Positions 1 to 8,036 of a DNA stretch of 33,645 nt are shown in pieces. The notes beneath the pieces were generated by a model, which saw only the letters and a list, made by a program, of their open reading frames with translations, was not told where the DNA came from and ran no database searches. How positions within the stretch are numbered: the first letter of the stretch is position 1; the number at the start of each line of letters is the position of its first letter. Made by a program: the position numbers and the translations under genes. This stretch comes from Phycisphaerae bacterium (GTDB lineage Bacteria; Planctomycetota; Phycisphaerae; Phycisphaerales; SM1A02), in the NCBI GenBank assembly GCA_002722935.1, contig PBMX01000037.1:1-33645 (forward strand). The letters run 5' to 3'.

Positions 1-11
1 GAGTCGTAGGG

Positions 12-27
12 CATCGACCAGTCGATG
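12..27 (-). terminator. Stem-loop just after mnmA
   Basis: A perfect 7-bp inverted repeat (CATCGAC / GTCGATG, 2 nt between arms) starts one base after the mnmA stop codon in the minus-strand transcript. It fits a 3'-end stem-loop. No T-run follows before the window edge, so it may be a processing or stabilising hairpin rather than an intrinsic terminator. Confidence 0.35.
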
Positions 28-28
28 G

Positions 29-1159
29 TCATGGCCTGGTCACCGCTTGCTGGATCCAGCCTCCGCAGATGACCAGGTCATCCTCGTAGCAGACGACGGC
101 CTGCCCGGGGGCGACCGCATCCTGTGGTTCATCGAAACGAACCTCGATGTGATCCTCGTCGCACGCCCGCACCTGGGCGGGAACCGGCTGGGCGTTGTAC
201 CTGATCTTCGCGGTGCAGGGAGTGAACGCATCCCACGGATCCACGTGCCAATTCGTTTCACCGGCGATGCATCCTTCGGCTGCCAGTGATTCACGAGGAC
301 CGACGGTGATGGTGTTGCTGGCGGCATCCTTGTTCACGACGTAGAGCGGAAGGCCGATCGAGACCCCGATCCCGCGTCGCTGGCCGACCGTGAAGTGCTG
401 GTGCCCATCATGGGTGCCCAGTTGGTTGCCCTCGACATCCTGGATGACACCTTCCTGCATGGCATCAGGGGTGGTGCGTTCGACGAGACCCGCGTAATCG
501 TCATCCGGTACGAAGCAGATTTCCTGGGAGTCGGGCTTGTTGTACACGGGCAGTCCCATTTCCTGGGCCATCGACCTGATGTCATCCTTGGTGTAGTCGC
601 CGATGGGGAGGAGCATTTCATCAAGTCGTTCCCTCGGGGCGCCGAAGAGCACGTAGCTCTGGTCCTTCCCGGGGTCGGCGGCCATCCGAAGGCGGGTGCC
701 TCCGCTGGTCTCCACGATGCGGGCGTGATGTCCCGAGGCGACGTGCGAGGCGCCGATCTGCCTGGCGTATTCGTGCAGCTTTCCGAACTTCAGCCAGTCG
801 TTGCAGCGGACGCAAGGATTCGGGGTCCGGCCGTCGTTGTACTCGGCGACGAAGTAGTCGATGATCCGCCCGAAGTCCTTCTTGAAGTTGCACACATAGA
901 AGGGGACGTCGAGTCGGCCGGCGACACGCCGTGCATCGGCTGCATCGGTGATCGAGCAGCAGCCTCGATGTCCGATACGAAGCTCACCCGTGCCCGATGA
1001 GGCCGATTCGGCTTCGAGTTCATCTCCCGGGGTGCCCAGCCGCATGAAGCAGCCTACGATGTCCCAGCCGTCCCGCGCAAGCAGGGCGGCCGCCACGGAG
1101 GAGTCAACTCCTCCGGACATGGCTACGAGTACCTTTCGCTGGTGTTTCGTGCTGGACAT
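29..1159 (-). CDS. mnmA: tRNA-specific 2-thiouridylase MnmA
   Basis: This 376-residue protein should catalyse ATP-dependent 2-thiolation of the wobble uridine U34 in tRNA-Lys, -Glu and -Gln, taking sulfur from a persulfide relay. The PP-loop SGGVDSS lies at residues 15-21. The nucleophilic cysteine sits in TPNPCVRCN (C116) and the persulfide-carrying cysteine in SQEICFVPDD (C215). GHHAR near residue 143 and the C-terminal beta-barrel (VGQRRGIG onward) are typical. An extra stretch at about residues 41-66 leads into a CCS motif that many MnmA proteins outside the gamma-proteobacteria share. Length is normal. The gene diverges from the aldolase. I see no Shine-Dalgarno site, but a promoter-like -10 box lies 8 nt before the ATG, so translation may be leaderless. 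Confidence 0.96.
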   Translation of the reverse strand: MSSTKHQRKVLVAMSGGVDSSVAAALLARDGWDIVGCFMRLGTPGDELEAESASSGTGELRIGHRGCCSITDAADARRVAGRLDVPFYVCNFKKDFGRIIDYFVAEYNDGRTPNPCVRCNDWLKFGKLHEYARQIGASHVASGHHARIVETSGGTRLRMAADPGKDQSYVLFGAPRERLDEMLLPIGDYTKDDIRSMAQEMGLPVYNKPDSQEICFVPDDDYAGLVERTTPDAMQEGVIQDVEGNQLGTHDGHQHFTVGQRRGIGVSIGLPLYVVNKDAASNTITVGPRESLAAEGCIAGETNWHVDPWDAFTPCTAKIRYNAQPVPAQVRACDEDHIEVRFDEPQDAVAPGQAVVCYEDDLVICGGWIQQAVTRP

Positions 1160-1167
1160 GACCCATC

Positions 1168-1195
1168 AGTGTACTTGGTACAATGTCCATGTCGA
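1168..1195 (-). promoter_or_regulatory. Candidate mnmA promoter
   Basis: On the minus strand TCGACA (1195-1190, 5 of 6 to the -35 consensus) is followed after 16 bp by TACACT (1173-1168, 4 of 6 to the -10). Transcription would begin at about 1161, almost at the mnmA ATG at 1159, which agrees with the absence of a ribosome-binding site. Confidence 0.4.
1176..1184 (+). promoter_or_regulatory. Candidate extended -10 promoter of the aldolase gene
   Basis: TGGTACAAT is an extended -10 element (TG, one base, then TACAAT with 5 of 6 matches to TATAAT). The start site would be near 1191. That excludes the upstream ATG at 1183, which lies inside the box, and leaves a short leader carrying AGGAG at 1204-1208, 7 nt before the ATG at 1216. 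I see no good -35 box. Confidence 0.5.
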
Positions 1196-1215
1196 AGCAA
1201 TACAGGAGTCGATCC

Positions 1216-2292
1216 ATGTCCTCAATCGCTGCCGGCACATCCATCGCAGATCTTCTCGGTGATGAAGCCGATTCGCTGCTGTCGCATACCGCCGTCCTGG
1301 ACAAGAGCCACCTGCATCTTCCGGGTCCGGATGTCGTCTGCAGCAACTTCGGGAGTTCCGATCGGAATCCCCAGGTCATGCGATCGCTCCAGTCGCTCTA
1401 CGGCCATGGACGCCTCGCCGGCACCGGCTACCTGTCCATCCTGCCCGTCGACCAGGGCATCGAGCATTCCGGGGGCGCGTCCTTCGCGAAGAACCCGATC
1501 TACTTCGACGGCGAGAACATCATCCGCCTGGCGGTCGAGGGCGGGTGCAATGCCGTCGCCACGACGTTCGGGGTGCTGGGTTCGGTCTCGCGGGCCTGGG
1601 CCCACAGGATTCCGTTCATCGTCAAGATCAACCACAACGAGCTCCTGACCAGTCCCAACAGCTACGACCAGGTTCCCTTCGGAACCGTGCACGAGGCATG
1701 GAACCTCGGGGCCGTCGCCGTCGGTGCCACGATCTACTTCGGTTCCGACGAGTCGCGCCGGCAGATCCAGGAGATCGCCGAGGCGTTCGCGCACGCCCAT
1801 GAACTGGGCATGGCCACGATCCTGTGGTGCTACCTTCGGAACAACGACTTCAAGGTCGACGGTACGGACTACCACGCGGCCGCGGACCTGACCGGCCAGG
1901 CCAATCATCTGGGTGTCACGATCCAGGCCGACATCATCAAGCAGAAACTGGCGACCAACAATGGCGGATACATCGCCATGAACGACGGGGGTTCATTCGG
2001 GAAGTTCGATGACAGGATGTACGAGGAACTCGCTTCCGATCATCCCATCGACCTCTGCCGCTGGCAGGTCGCCAACTGCTACATGGGACGCATCGGTCTC
2101 ATCAACTCCGGAGGCGCTTCCGGCGAGAATGATTTCGCTCAGGCAGTCCGGACCGCGGTGATCAACAAGCGTGCCGGTGGAAGCGGCCTCATCTCGGGTC
2201 GCAAGGCGTTCCAGCGACCGATGGAAGAAGGCGTTCAACTGCTCAACGCGATCCAGAACGTCTACCTCGACGAGTCGATCACGATCGCCTGA
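1216..2292 (+). CDS. fbaB: Class I fructose-bisphosphate aldolase, FbaB/DhnA type
   Basis: This enzyme reversibly cleaves fructose-1,6-bisphosphate to dihydroxyacetone phosphate and glyceraldehyde-3-phosphate through a Schiff-base lysine, in the cytoplasm. The start at 1216 (358 residues) is chosen because AGGAG lies 7 nt upstream and because family members begin close to the [15 protein letters not shown] segment. Two in-frame upstream ATGs (1183, 1189) fall in or next to the promoter. Family signatures are [24 protein letters not shown] and the run around [12 protein letters not shown]. The lysine in ADIIKQK is the likely Schiff-base residue, though I infer this from position only. With pgk and rpe in the same window it serves glycolysis, gluconeogenesis or sugar-phosphate interconversion. 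It appears to be a single-gene transcription unit. Confidence 0.93.
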   Translation: MSSIAAGTSIADLLGDEADSLLSHTAVLDKSHLHLPGPDVVCSNFGSSDRNPQVMRSLQSLYGHGRLAGTGYLSILPVDQGIEHSGGASFAKNPIYFDGENIIRLAVEGGCNAVATTFGVLGSVSRAWAHRIPFIVKINHNELLTSPNSYDQVPFGTVHEAWNLGAVAVGATIYFGSDESRRQIQEIAEAFAHAHELGMATILWCYLRNNDFKVDGTDYHAAADLTGQANHLGVTIQADIIKQKLATNNGGYIAMNDGGSFGKFDDRMYEELASDHPIDLCRWQVANCYMGRIGLINSGGASGENDFAQAVRTAVINKRAGGSGLISGRKAFQRPMEEGVQLLNAIQNVYLDESITIA

Positions 2293-2332
2293 GGAAAACC
2301 AGTCGCATATTTCCCTCTATCTCCTTTGGCAT

Positions 2333-2344
2333 GAACCATGGTTC
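2333..2344. promoter_or_regulatory. 12-bp perfect palindrome upstream of the secreted-protein gene
   Basis: GAACCATGGTTC is a perfect palindrome centred about 31 bp before the ATG at 2369. A weak promoter (TTGGCA at 2326-2331, TACCAT at 2347-2352, 15-bp spacer) would place the palindrome inside the spacer, so it could be an operator. The promoter match is poor and this is tentative. Confidence 0.25.
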
Positions 2345-2368
2345 GATACCATGTTCTTGGAGGGAAGC

Positions 2369-4459
2369 ATGTTCAATGCGCGTCGAGCCTGTTGGCTGTT
2401 GACCATTGCAGCGGCAACGGTTGCCGGCTTTGTTCGTGCCGAATGCGTCAGTGTCGGACCGGACGTCGTTGTTCGTTTCTGGGATGCGTATTCATATGGT
2501 TCCGTCGGTGAAACGGCCGCGTTTTCATTCGGCACCGATGCCTGCAACATCGGCGATGAAGTGCTCGACTGGGTGGGGGACACCCCGGAGCACCCTGTCA
2601 TCGCCTCGGCGATCTATCGGCTGCATGAGGGAACCTTCGAGCAGGTCGGAATGTCCTGGTTGAAACATGGGTGGGCTGCGGATCAGGCGGATCGCTGTGG
2701 GTGCGGCTGCATCCCGGCAGGGGACAACCAGCACCTGGGAGTCGGTTGCGCAGATGCGTACTCGGCCGTGACCAACGGCATTCAGCAGGTGATGGGACCG
2801 CGTGCAGAGGTCGATCCATACACGGGCCTGTTTCCATTTCCACCAACCGACTGGGGGGAGGGTGGTGACCAGGTATTTCGAAGGCTCCAGGTGCAGCATT
2901 CAGACCTGGAGTCCACTGGATCCGGGGGCGCCGGCCGGTACTTCGCTGAAGTCCAGTTCGTATCAGGCCATGATTCCTCGTATGGAAACCAGTTCAACAA
3001 CTCCTCGTGGCAGGAAGTAACCATGTCGGGGTTCGATGGTGCATGGACGGTCTCACTCACTGAACCGATGGGTGGTTCCGTCGGAGAACCCGTGTTGAGA
3101 GCATGGGCTGAAGCCGTTCCTTCGGTGCGCATTACGGAGAGTCGTCCTGCGGGTGACGGATCGATCCTGCTCGGTGCCCTGGTGACACCCGCGTTCGAGG
3201 GATGGTATCGCTACGAGTACGCGATTCAGAACGTCAATGCTCACCGGGGCGTGGCGGCAGTTGAAGTCAGTCTTCCACTGGGCGCCCACGTCTTTGAAGT
3301 GGGTTTCCATGACATCGAGTACCACAGCGGGGAGGAGATCGACGGTACGGATTGGGAATCGACATTGTCGGATGACGCCCTCCGCTGGCATACCGAGCCA
3401 TTCATCATCAATCCAGATGGAAATGGACTTCGATGGGGGACCACGTACAACTTCAGGTTCCTCTCGAATGTACCTCCCGTGGATGGATCGATGGTCCTGC
3501 AGCCGTTCCTTGAAGGAATCCTGGAAGCAGAACTCGTTTCCACGCGTGTTCCGAACAGTGCAGTCGATCCGTGCTCGCTGGCAGCATCGCCATGCCCGGC
3601 GGATGGGACCGGGGATGGGCAGGTGAACGTGGAAGATCTTCTTCTCCTGCTTCAATGGTGGGGGGCTTGCGGAGATGGAACGTATCGTCCGCCTGCAGAT
3701 GCCGATGGAGACTGTTGTGTACAGGTCGAGGACCTGCTCATCGTCCTGTCTTCCTGGGACATGACCTGCGGGTTCGAAGGGGCCTGTTGTCTATCCGATG
3801 CGACATGTCTGACGACAAGTGCCGCTTCCTGTGATTCCCTCGGGGGAACCTGGAACGGCATCCTGACGGAGTGCTCCATCGTCGACTGCAGCATCCCGGT
3901 CGGTGCGTGCTGCAAGGAAGACGGCACGTGCACCGAAGACGTCACGGAAACGGCATGCTTGCTTCTCGGGGGTACATGGTGGGGCGGAGGTTCGACCTGC
4001 TTCTCAATCAACTGTGGAATACCGGTCGGGGCCGATGACTGCGAAGATGCACACCTTGTCGAGGATGGACTGTATTTCATCGACACGACGAAAGCCACGA
4101 CCGATGGCCCGGATCATTCTGAATGCGAGACAGGAGGAGATGGAGGCCAGATTGGCAATGATCTCTGGCTTCGATACGAAGCAGTTGAGTCGGGCCAGTT
4201 GACGTTTTCCACATGCGAGGACGTTGGTGGATGGGCCAACTACGATACGGACCTGGCGATCTACGATGGAGTTGATTGCGGGAAACTCATCCTGCTGGGA
4301 TGCAATGATGACGATCCGGAACATCCATGCGGCTCAGATCCAACATGGCAGAGTACGGTCGTCGTACCCGTGGAAGCAGGAAACATGTACCTGCTTCGCA
4401 TCGGAGGATGGCAGGAAGGCAACGTCGGGAATGCCTGGGCACTTGTGGAACTCGAGTAG
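2369..4459 (+). CDS. Large secreted modular protein with dockerin-like and Cys-rich repeats
   Basis: The start at 2369 (696 residues) has GGAGGG at 2359-2364 and gives a clean signal peptide: RR, a hydrophobic core, then a cut near VRA. The reading frame is open further upstream but has no such features. Residues about 25-400 form an uncharacterised extracellular domain; the segment IYRLHEGTFEQVGMSWLKHG resembles a domain I recall from other Phycisphaerae exported proteins. Residues about 409-468 hold two EF-hand-like calcium loops (DGTGDGQVNVEDLL and DADGDCCVQVEDLL), as in dockerin type I modules. Two cysteine-rich repeats of about 41 residues follow (471-511 and 512-553), each starting GACC and containing LGGTW. 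The tail (554-696) looks like a beta-sandwich with DTDLAIYDG and ends at the surface-type motif WALVELE. There is no visible anchor or catalytic motif. Function is unknown; a cell-surface or matrix role is inference. Confidence 0.85.
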   Translation: MFNARRACWLLTIAAATVAGFVRAECVSVGPDVVVRFWDAYSYGSVGETAAFSFGTDACNIGDEVLDWVGDTPEHPVIASAIYRLHEGTFEQVGMSWLKHGWAADQADRCGCGCIPAGDNQHLGVGCADAYSAVTNGIQQVMGPRAEVDPYTGLFPFPPTDWGEGGDQVFRRLQVQHSDLESTGSGGAGRYFAEVQFVSGHDSSYGNQFNNSSWQEVTMSGFDGAWTVSLTEPMGGSVGEPVLRAWAEAVPSVRITESRPAGDGSILLGALVTPAFEGWYRYEYAIQNVNAHRGVAAVEVSLPLGAHVFEVGFHDIEYHSGEEIDGTDWESTLSDDALRWHTEPFIINPDGNGLRWGTTYNFRFLSNVPPVDGSMVLQPFLEGILEAELVSTRVPNSAVDPCSLAASPCPADGTGDGQVNVEDLLLLLQWWGACGDGTYRPPADADGDCCVQVEDLLIVLSSWDMTCGFEGACCLSDATCLTTSAASCDSLGGTWNGILTECSIVDCSIPVGACCKEDGTCTEDVTETACLLLGGTWWGGGSTCFSINCGIPVGADDCEDAHLVEDGLYFIDTTKATTDGPDHSECETGGDGGQIGNDLWLRYEAVESGQLTFSTCEDVGGWANYDTDLAIYDGVDCGKLILLGCNDDDPEHPCGSDPTWQSTVVVPVEAGNMYLLRIGGWQEGNVGNAWALVELE

Positions 4460-4466
4460 CCGCTGA

Positions 4467-6503
4467 TCAACTCGCCAGAGCCGCGGCCCTGCGCTCGGGC
4501 TTGGCCATCTGCTCGGCTTCGATCCGCTGTCGTGCCTGCTCCTGTTCCGAGTAATCCTCGCCGAAGCGCACAAGTCTGAGGCTGTTGGCGATGACGATGA
4601 CGTAGCCCAGCGCGTAGTAGAACGGGGCGAGCCAGAGGTTCAGGATGGTTCCCGTGGCGGCCAGTGCAAGCCCGACGACCGCGAGGATCAGCGACATCGA
4701 GATGTTCTGGCTGATGACGCGGCGTGTTCGCCGTGCAAGCTGCAGCAGGAAGGGCACATGGCGGAGATCGTCGTTCATCAGCGCGACGCCGGCCGAGTTG
4801 GTCGCGATGTCCGACCCCGACAGGCCCATGGCGACACCGACGTCGGCGGTGGCGAGAATCGGGCCGTCATTGATGCCGTCGCCGACCACGAGGGTGCGAT
4901 GTCCCTTGCGGATGAGGTACTTGAGTTCTTCGTGCTTCTCCTCCGGGAGGCACTCGGCCTCGATCGCATCGACGCCGACGGCCTGGCCGACGCGCTTGGC
5001 GACGGAGAGGCGGTCACCCGTGAAGATGCAGATTCTCCTGCAGCCGAACTCGCGCATCTCCTCGACGGCTGGAATCGCATTCCGCCTGAGCTTGTCCTCG
5101 AGACCCACTGCGCCCAGGTAGGCGTTGTCCCGCATCACGTGGACACCGGACATGCCCGTGATCTTCTCCTCGACGGACTTGACCGCTTCGCCGATGCCGG
5201 GGTTCAGTTCGGCAAGCCATTCGCCACGACCGGCATGGACCGTTCCGCTGGACGTCCTGGCGATGACACCGCGTCCATGGAGTTCCTCGTAGGACTCGAT
5301 GGAGGAGGGTTCGAGCCGGGCCTTGGCGGCCGTTTCCATGATCGATCGAGCAAGCGGGTGATTCGACGACTGTTCACCATCCGCTGCGGCCTGGAGCAGG
5401 GCGGCGCCGGGGACGTCTTCGGCCGGTGCGAGACGACTGACTTCGAAGTGGCCTGTCGTGAGGGTGCCCGTCTTGTCCATGACGACCGTATCGATGTCGG
5501 CCGCGGCCTCGAGGGTTCGCGTCTGCTTGATCATGATCCCGAGTCTCGCCGAGGCGGCGAATGCTGCGACCATGGCCGTCGGATGTGAAATCAGGAGACC
5601 GCCCGGGCAGGTGACGACCAGGACCGTGATGGCGCGGATCGACGCCTGGTCGCGGATCGCATCATCCATGCTTCGAGTGGTGAAGAACCAGACGAGCGCG
5701 GCGACCATGAGGACGACCCAGAAGTAGTAGGAGGCCAACTGCTCGATGAACTCCTGACGCTGCGTCTTCGTCGATTCGGCTTCTCGAATCAGGGCCTCGA
5801 CCTTGCCGATGGTCGTTTCCCCCGCGACCGCCGTGACCTCCAGGTCGATCTGGCCGGTGAGGTTCGTCGTACCCGCGTAGACCTCGCTGCCGGTCGAGAC
5901 CTCGATGGGGACGGCCTCACCCGTCAGGGATGCCTGGTTGATGTCGCTCTGGCCGGACTTGATGATGCCGTCGACGGGCAGGTTTTCACCCGGTCGAACC
6001 CGGACGATGTCGCCGAGTTTCAACTCATGCAGGTGGACCTCCCGCTCGCCGCCGTCGCTGGAGAGCAGACGTGCGATGTCGGGTGTCAGGTCGATGAGTT
6101 CACGGATGGCACGCTGCGCACCCCAGGCCGTCCTGCTCAGGATGAGATTCGCCATCCAGAGGAAGAGAGCGAGGAAGCCGGCTGCCAGGTACATCTCCGA
6201 AGACATGGCCGCGAGGACGGCCAGCGAGGCGAGGGCGTCGCTTGATGGCCTGCCGCGACTGATTTCGCTCCATGCACCCATGAGCAGCGGGATGACGAGG
6301 ATGATTGCGCCGATGGCGGCCGGAAACTGGGAGACATCCCTGTCGGCGCCGAGCAGGCCTCCGATCCAGGACGCTGCCAGGAAGATGCCGCCACTCATCG
6401 CGATCAGGAGACGCCGTTCAAGCCCAGCTGCGCTGGGGCCCATCGAATCCAGTTCAGTGCCTGGATCAAGTGTTGCAGCATCAATACCAGTCGTATCCGC
6501 CAT
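4467..6503 (-). CDS. P1B-type heavy-metal ATPase with a variant CPG motif
   Basis: This is a membrane pump of the metal-translocating P-type ATPase family. The start at 6503 (678 residues) is preferred because GGAG lies 6 nt upstream; an in-frame ATG at 6515 lacks a site. Hydrophobic segments lie near residues 32-52, 61-77, 90-123, 258-276 and 288-306, with two more near the C terminus. Present are the actuator TGEA (about 194-197), the phosphorylation motif DKTGTLT (D343), HP in SSNHPLARS (382-383) and GDGINDGP (541-548). The membrane metal-site motif, normally CPC, CPH, SPC or TPC, reads CPG (299-301) followed by GLLISHP. There is no N-terminal GMTCxxC metal-binding domain. The metal cannot be assigned; the SHP spacing resembles the Zn/Cd group's STP. 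It ends 7 bp from the convergent secreted-protein gene. Confidence 0.93.
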   Translation of the reverse strand: MADTTGIDAATLDPGTELDSMGPSAAGLERRLLIAMSGGIFLAASWIGGLLGADRDVSQFPAAIGAIILVIPLLMGAWSEISRGRPSSDALASLAVLAAMSSEMYLAAGFLALFLWMANLILSRTAWGAQRAIRELIDLTPDIARLLSSDGGEREVHLHELKLGDIVRVRPGENLPVDGIIKSGQSDINQASLTGEAVPIEVSTGSEVYAGTTNLTGQIDLEVTAVAGETTIGKVEALIREAESTKTQRQEFIEQLASYYFWVVLMVAALVWFFTTRSMDDAIRDQASIRAITVLVVTCPGGLLISHPTAMVAAFAASARLGIMIKQTRTLEAAADIDTVVMDKTGTLTTGHFEVSRLAPAEDVPGAALLQAAADGEQSSNHPLARSIMETAAKARLEPSSIESYEELHGRGVIARTSSGTVHAGRGEWLAELNPGIGEAVKSVEEKITGMSGVHVMRDNAYLGAVGLEDKLRRNAIPAVEEMREFGCRRICIFTGDRLSVAKRVGQAVGVDAIEAECLPEEKHEELKYLIRKGHRTLVVGDGINDGPILATADVGVAMGLSGSDIATNSAGVALMNDDLRHVPFLLQLARRTRRVISQNISMSLILAVVGLALAATGTILNLWLAPFYYALGYVIVIANSLRLVRFGEDYSEQEQARQRIEAEQMAKPERRAAALAS

Positions 6504-6539
6504 GTCGATCTCCATGGGCCCCGCGGGTGGAAGGGGAGG

Positions 6540-6548
6540 ATTCTAGCA
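6540..6548 (-). promoter_or_regulatory. Candidate extended -10 promoter of the metal ATPase
   Basis: On the minus strand TGCTAGAAT is an extended -10 (TAGAAT matches 5 of 6). The start site would be near 6533, leaving a leader of about 30 nt that contains GGAG (6513-6510) ahead of the ATG at 6503. I see no convincing -35 or metal-regulator operator. Confidence 0.45.
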
Positions 6549-6689
6549 CAGCCTTGCCCTCGACTCACCCCCCGGGATGCCGTGACGCAGCGTCCTGATG
6601 CTACGCCGGTTCCCGCCGGGATGTTCATGGAGGGGCCTGAATTGCAGCCCAAGGTCGCTTCGGGTCCAATGCCACTCCCAAGGAGAGGC

Positions 6690-7718
6690 ATGCAGGACGA
6701 TACCCGCCATCATGTAGCAATCATCGGAACCGGCCAGATGGGACTGGTCATGGCCGATGCCATGGCCTCCAGGGGGGTGAAGATCTCCATGTGGGGTCCT
6801 CGACCCGAGACGGTCGAGCGGCTTGCATCCAACCGTGCACTTCCGGATCGACTGCCGGGCGTCGAACTCGGGCCGTCGGTAGTCGTTTCACCTGATCCCG
6901 AGGAGGTTGTCGGCAGCGCGACGATCGTGTTGAACGCCATCCCGACGCAGTTCATCCGCTCCACGCTCGGGACTGTCCTCGAGCATGCACGACCGGGAGT
7001 CCCGATCGTCAGCACCGCAAAGGGCATCGAGAACGGTACGTTGTTGAGACCAAGTGAAGTGCTCGGTGAACTGGCCGAGGTTCGACTTGGACGCCCCTCC
7101 CCATGTGCCGTTCTGTCGGGTCCGACGATCGCCACCGAACTTGCAAGACGACTGCCGGCGGTACTGGTGTCGGCCTCGGACGATGAAGAACTCGCTGTTG
7201 CCGTGCAGGATCTCCTCGATGTGCCCTGGATACGGACCTACACGCTCGATGATCCCCTTGGAGTCGAGTTGGCGGGCGCAACGAAGAACGTCATCGCCCT
7301 CGCCGCCGGCATGGTTGACGGACTGGGCATCGGGGACAATGCGAAGTCGGCTCTCCTGGCTGGCGGCCTCGCGGAGATCGCCAGATTGGGTTCGGCGCTT
7401 GGTGCACGGCTCGAGACCTTCTTCGGAATCGCCGGGGTCGGTGATCTTGCAACGACCTGCTTCAGCCCGCACGGCCGCAACAGGACCTGTGGTGAAGCGA
7501 TCGGGCGCGGTGAATCGCTGGAGGAGATCCAGGCACGCTCCACCGACGTGGTCGAAGGTGTCGCCACCACTCGTTCGGTGCTCGACCTGGCCGCTCGCGA
7601 AGGAGTGGACATGCCGATCACCACTGCGGTCGGTTCGATCCTGTTCGAAGGCACGTCCCCGGCCGATGCCATCGAGGAGTTGATGGACAGGGCGCTTCGA
7701 CCCGAGGCGCTGCAGTAG
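6690..7718 (+). CDS. gpsA: Glycerol-3-phosphate dehydrogenase [NAD(P)+]
   Basis: GpsA reduces dihydroxyacetone phosphate to sn-glycerol-3-phosphate, the backbone for phospholipids. The start at 6690 (342 residues) follows AAGGAGAGG and places the Rossmann loop GTGQMG about 13 residues from the N terminus, as usual. The frame stays open upstream to 6582 but with no family similarity. Other signatures are the catalytic-lysine segment GATKNVIALAAG, GDNAKSALLAGG, GIAGVGDLATTC and the SPHGRNR motif that binds substrate and cofactor. The gene diverges from the metal ATPase across about 186 bp. Its stop codon touches the stop codon of the convergent HPr gene with no intervening base. A very weak promoter (TTGCAG, 17 bp, TCCAAT) may lie at about 6642-6670. 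Confidence 0.95.
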   Translation: MQDDTRHHVAIIGTGQMGLVMADAMASRGVKISMWGPRPETVERLASNRALPDRLPGVELGPSVVVSPDPEEVVGSATIVLNAIPTQFIRSTLGTVLEHARPGVPIVSTAKGIENGTLLRPSEVLGELAEVRLGRPSPCAVLSGPTIATELARRLPAVLVSASDDEELAVAVQDLLDVPWIRTYTLDDPLGVELAGATKNVIALAAGMVDGLGIGDNAKSALLAGGLAEIARLGSALGARLETFFGIAGVGDLATTCFSPHGRNRTCGEAIGRGESLEEIQARSTDVVEGVATTRSVLDLAAREGVDMPITTAVGSILFEGTSPADAIEELMDRALRPEALQ

Positions 7719-7994
7719 TCAGTCCTCGTCGAAGCCCGACTTGATCAGTTCGATGAGCCGCTGGACGGCCTGCTCGGCATCATGTCCATCGGCCTTGATC
7801 TCGAGCTCGGTTCCCTCGGTCGCCGCCAGCATCATCAGTTGCATGATGGACTTGGCATCGACCGAATCATCCTGGTCAGTCCGGCGAACGGTGATGTCGC
7901 TGTCGAACCCCTGGGCTGTTTCCGCCAGGATCATCGCCGGGCGCGCATGCATGCCCAGTCGATTCGAGATCTTGACATGGGCGGACATCGCCAT
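7719..7994 (-). CDS. ptsH: HPr-like phosphocarrier protein
   Basis: This 91-residue protein has the HPr fold sequence. The phosphorylatable histidine is in GMHARPA (His15 region) and the serine that HPr kinase targets in many bacteria is in DAKSIMQLMML (Ser46 region). It could carry phosphate to the EIIA protein encoded just upstream or act in regulation. No Enzyme I, HPr kinase or sugar permease is in the window. GGAG lies 7 nt before the ATG, but that site and the start codon are in the arms of a small hairpin. A second in-frame ATG lies at 7988. The gene is the last of a minus-strand series after hpf and ptsN, separated from ptsN by 77 bp holding a further hairpin. Confidence 0.93.
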   Translation of the reverse strand: MAMSAHVKISNRLGMHARPAMILAETAQGFDSDITVRRTDQDDSVDAKSIMQLMMLAATEGTELEIKADGHDAEQAVQRLIELIKSGFDED

Positions 7995-8007
7995 GGAGGG
8001 ACTCCAT
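7993..8007 (-). promoter_or_regulatory. Hairpin covering the HPr ribosome-binding site and start
   Basis: In the minus-strand transcript ATGGAG and CTCCAT form a perfect 6-bp stem with a 3-nt loop. The GGAG ribosome-binding site is in one arm and the first two bases of the start codon in the other. If it folds, it would limit initiation at the first ATG; the second ATG at 7988 would be free. Confidence 0.4.
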
Positions 8008-8036
8008 CATCCTCGGGGGCTGGACACCTTCGATGA

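Noticed and set aside
2171-2368. N-terminal extension of the secreted protein
   Set aside because: It would overlap the aldolase gene and bury the signal peptide. The ATG at 2369 has a good ribosome-binding site.
4758-5588. 276-codon plus-strand open frame rich in Asp and Gly
   Set aside because: It is the antisense of the metal ATPase, whose motifs are intact throughout this stretch.
6582-6689. N-terminal extension of gpsA
   Set aside because: The extra 36 residues are unlike any GpsA N terminus, and AAGGAG lies directly before the ATG at 6690.
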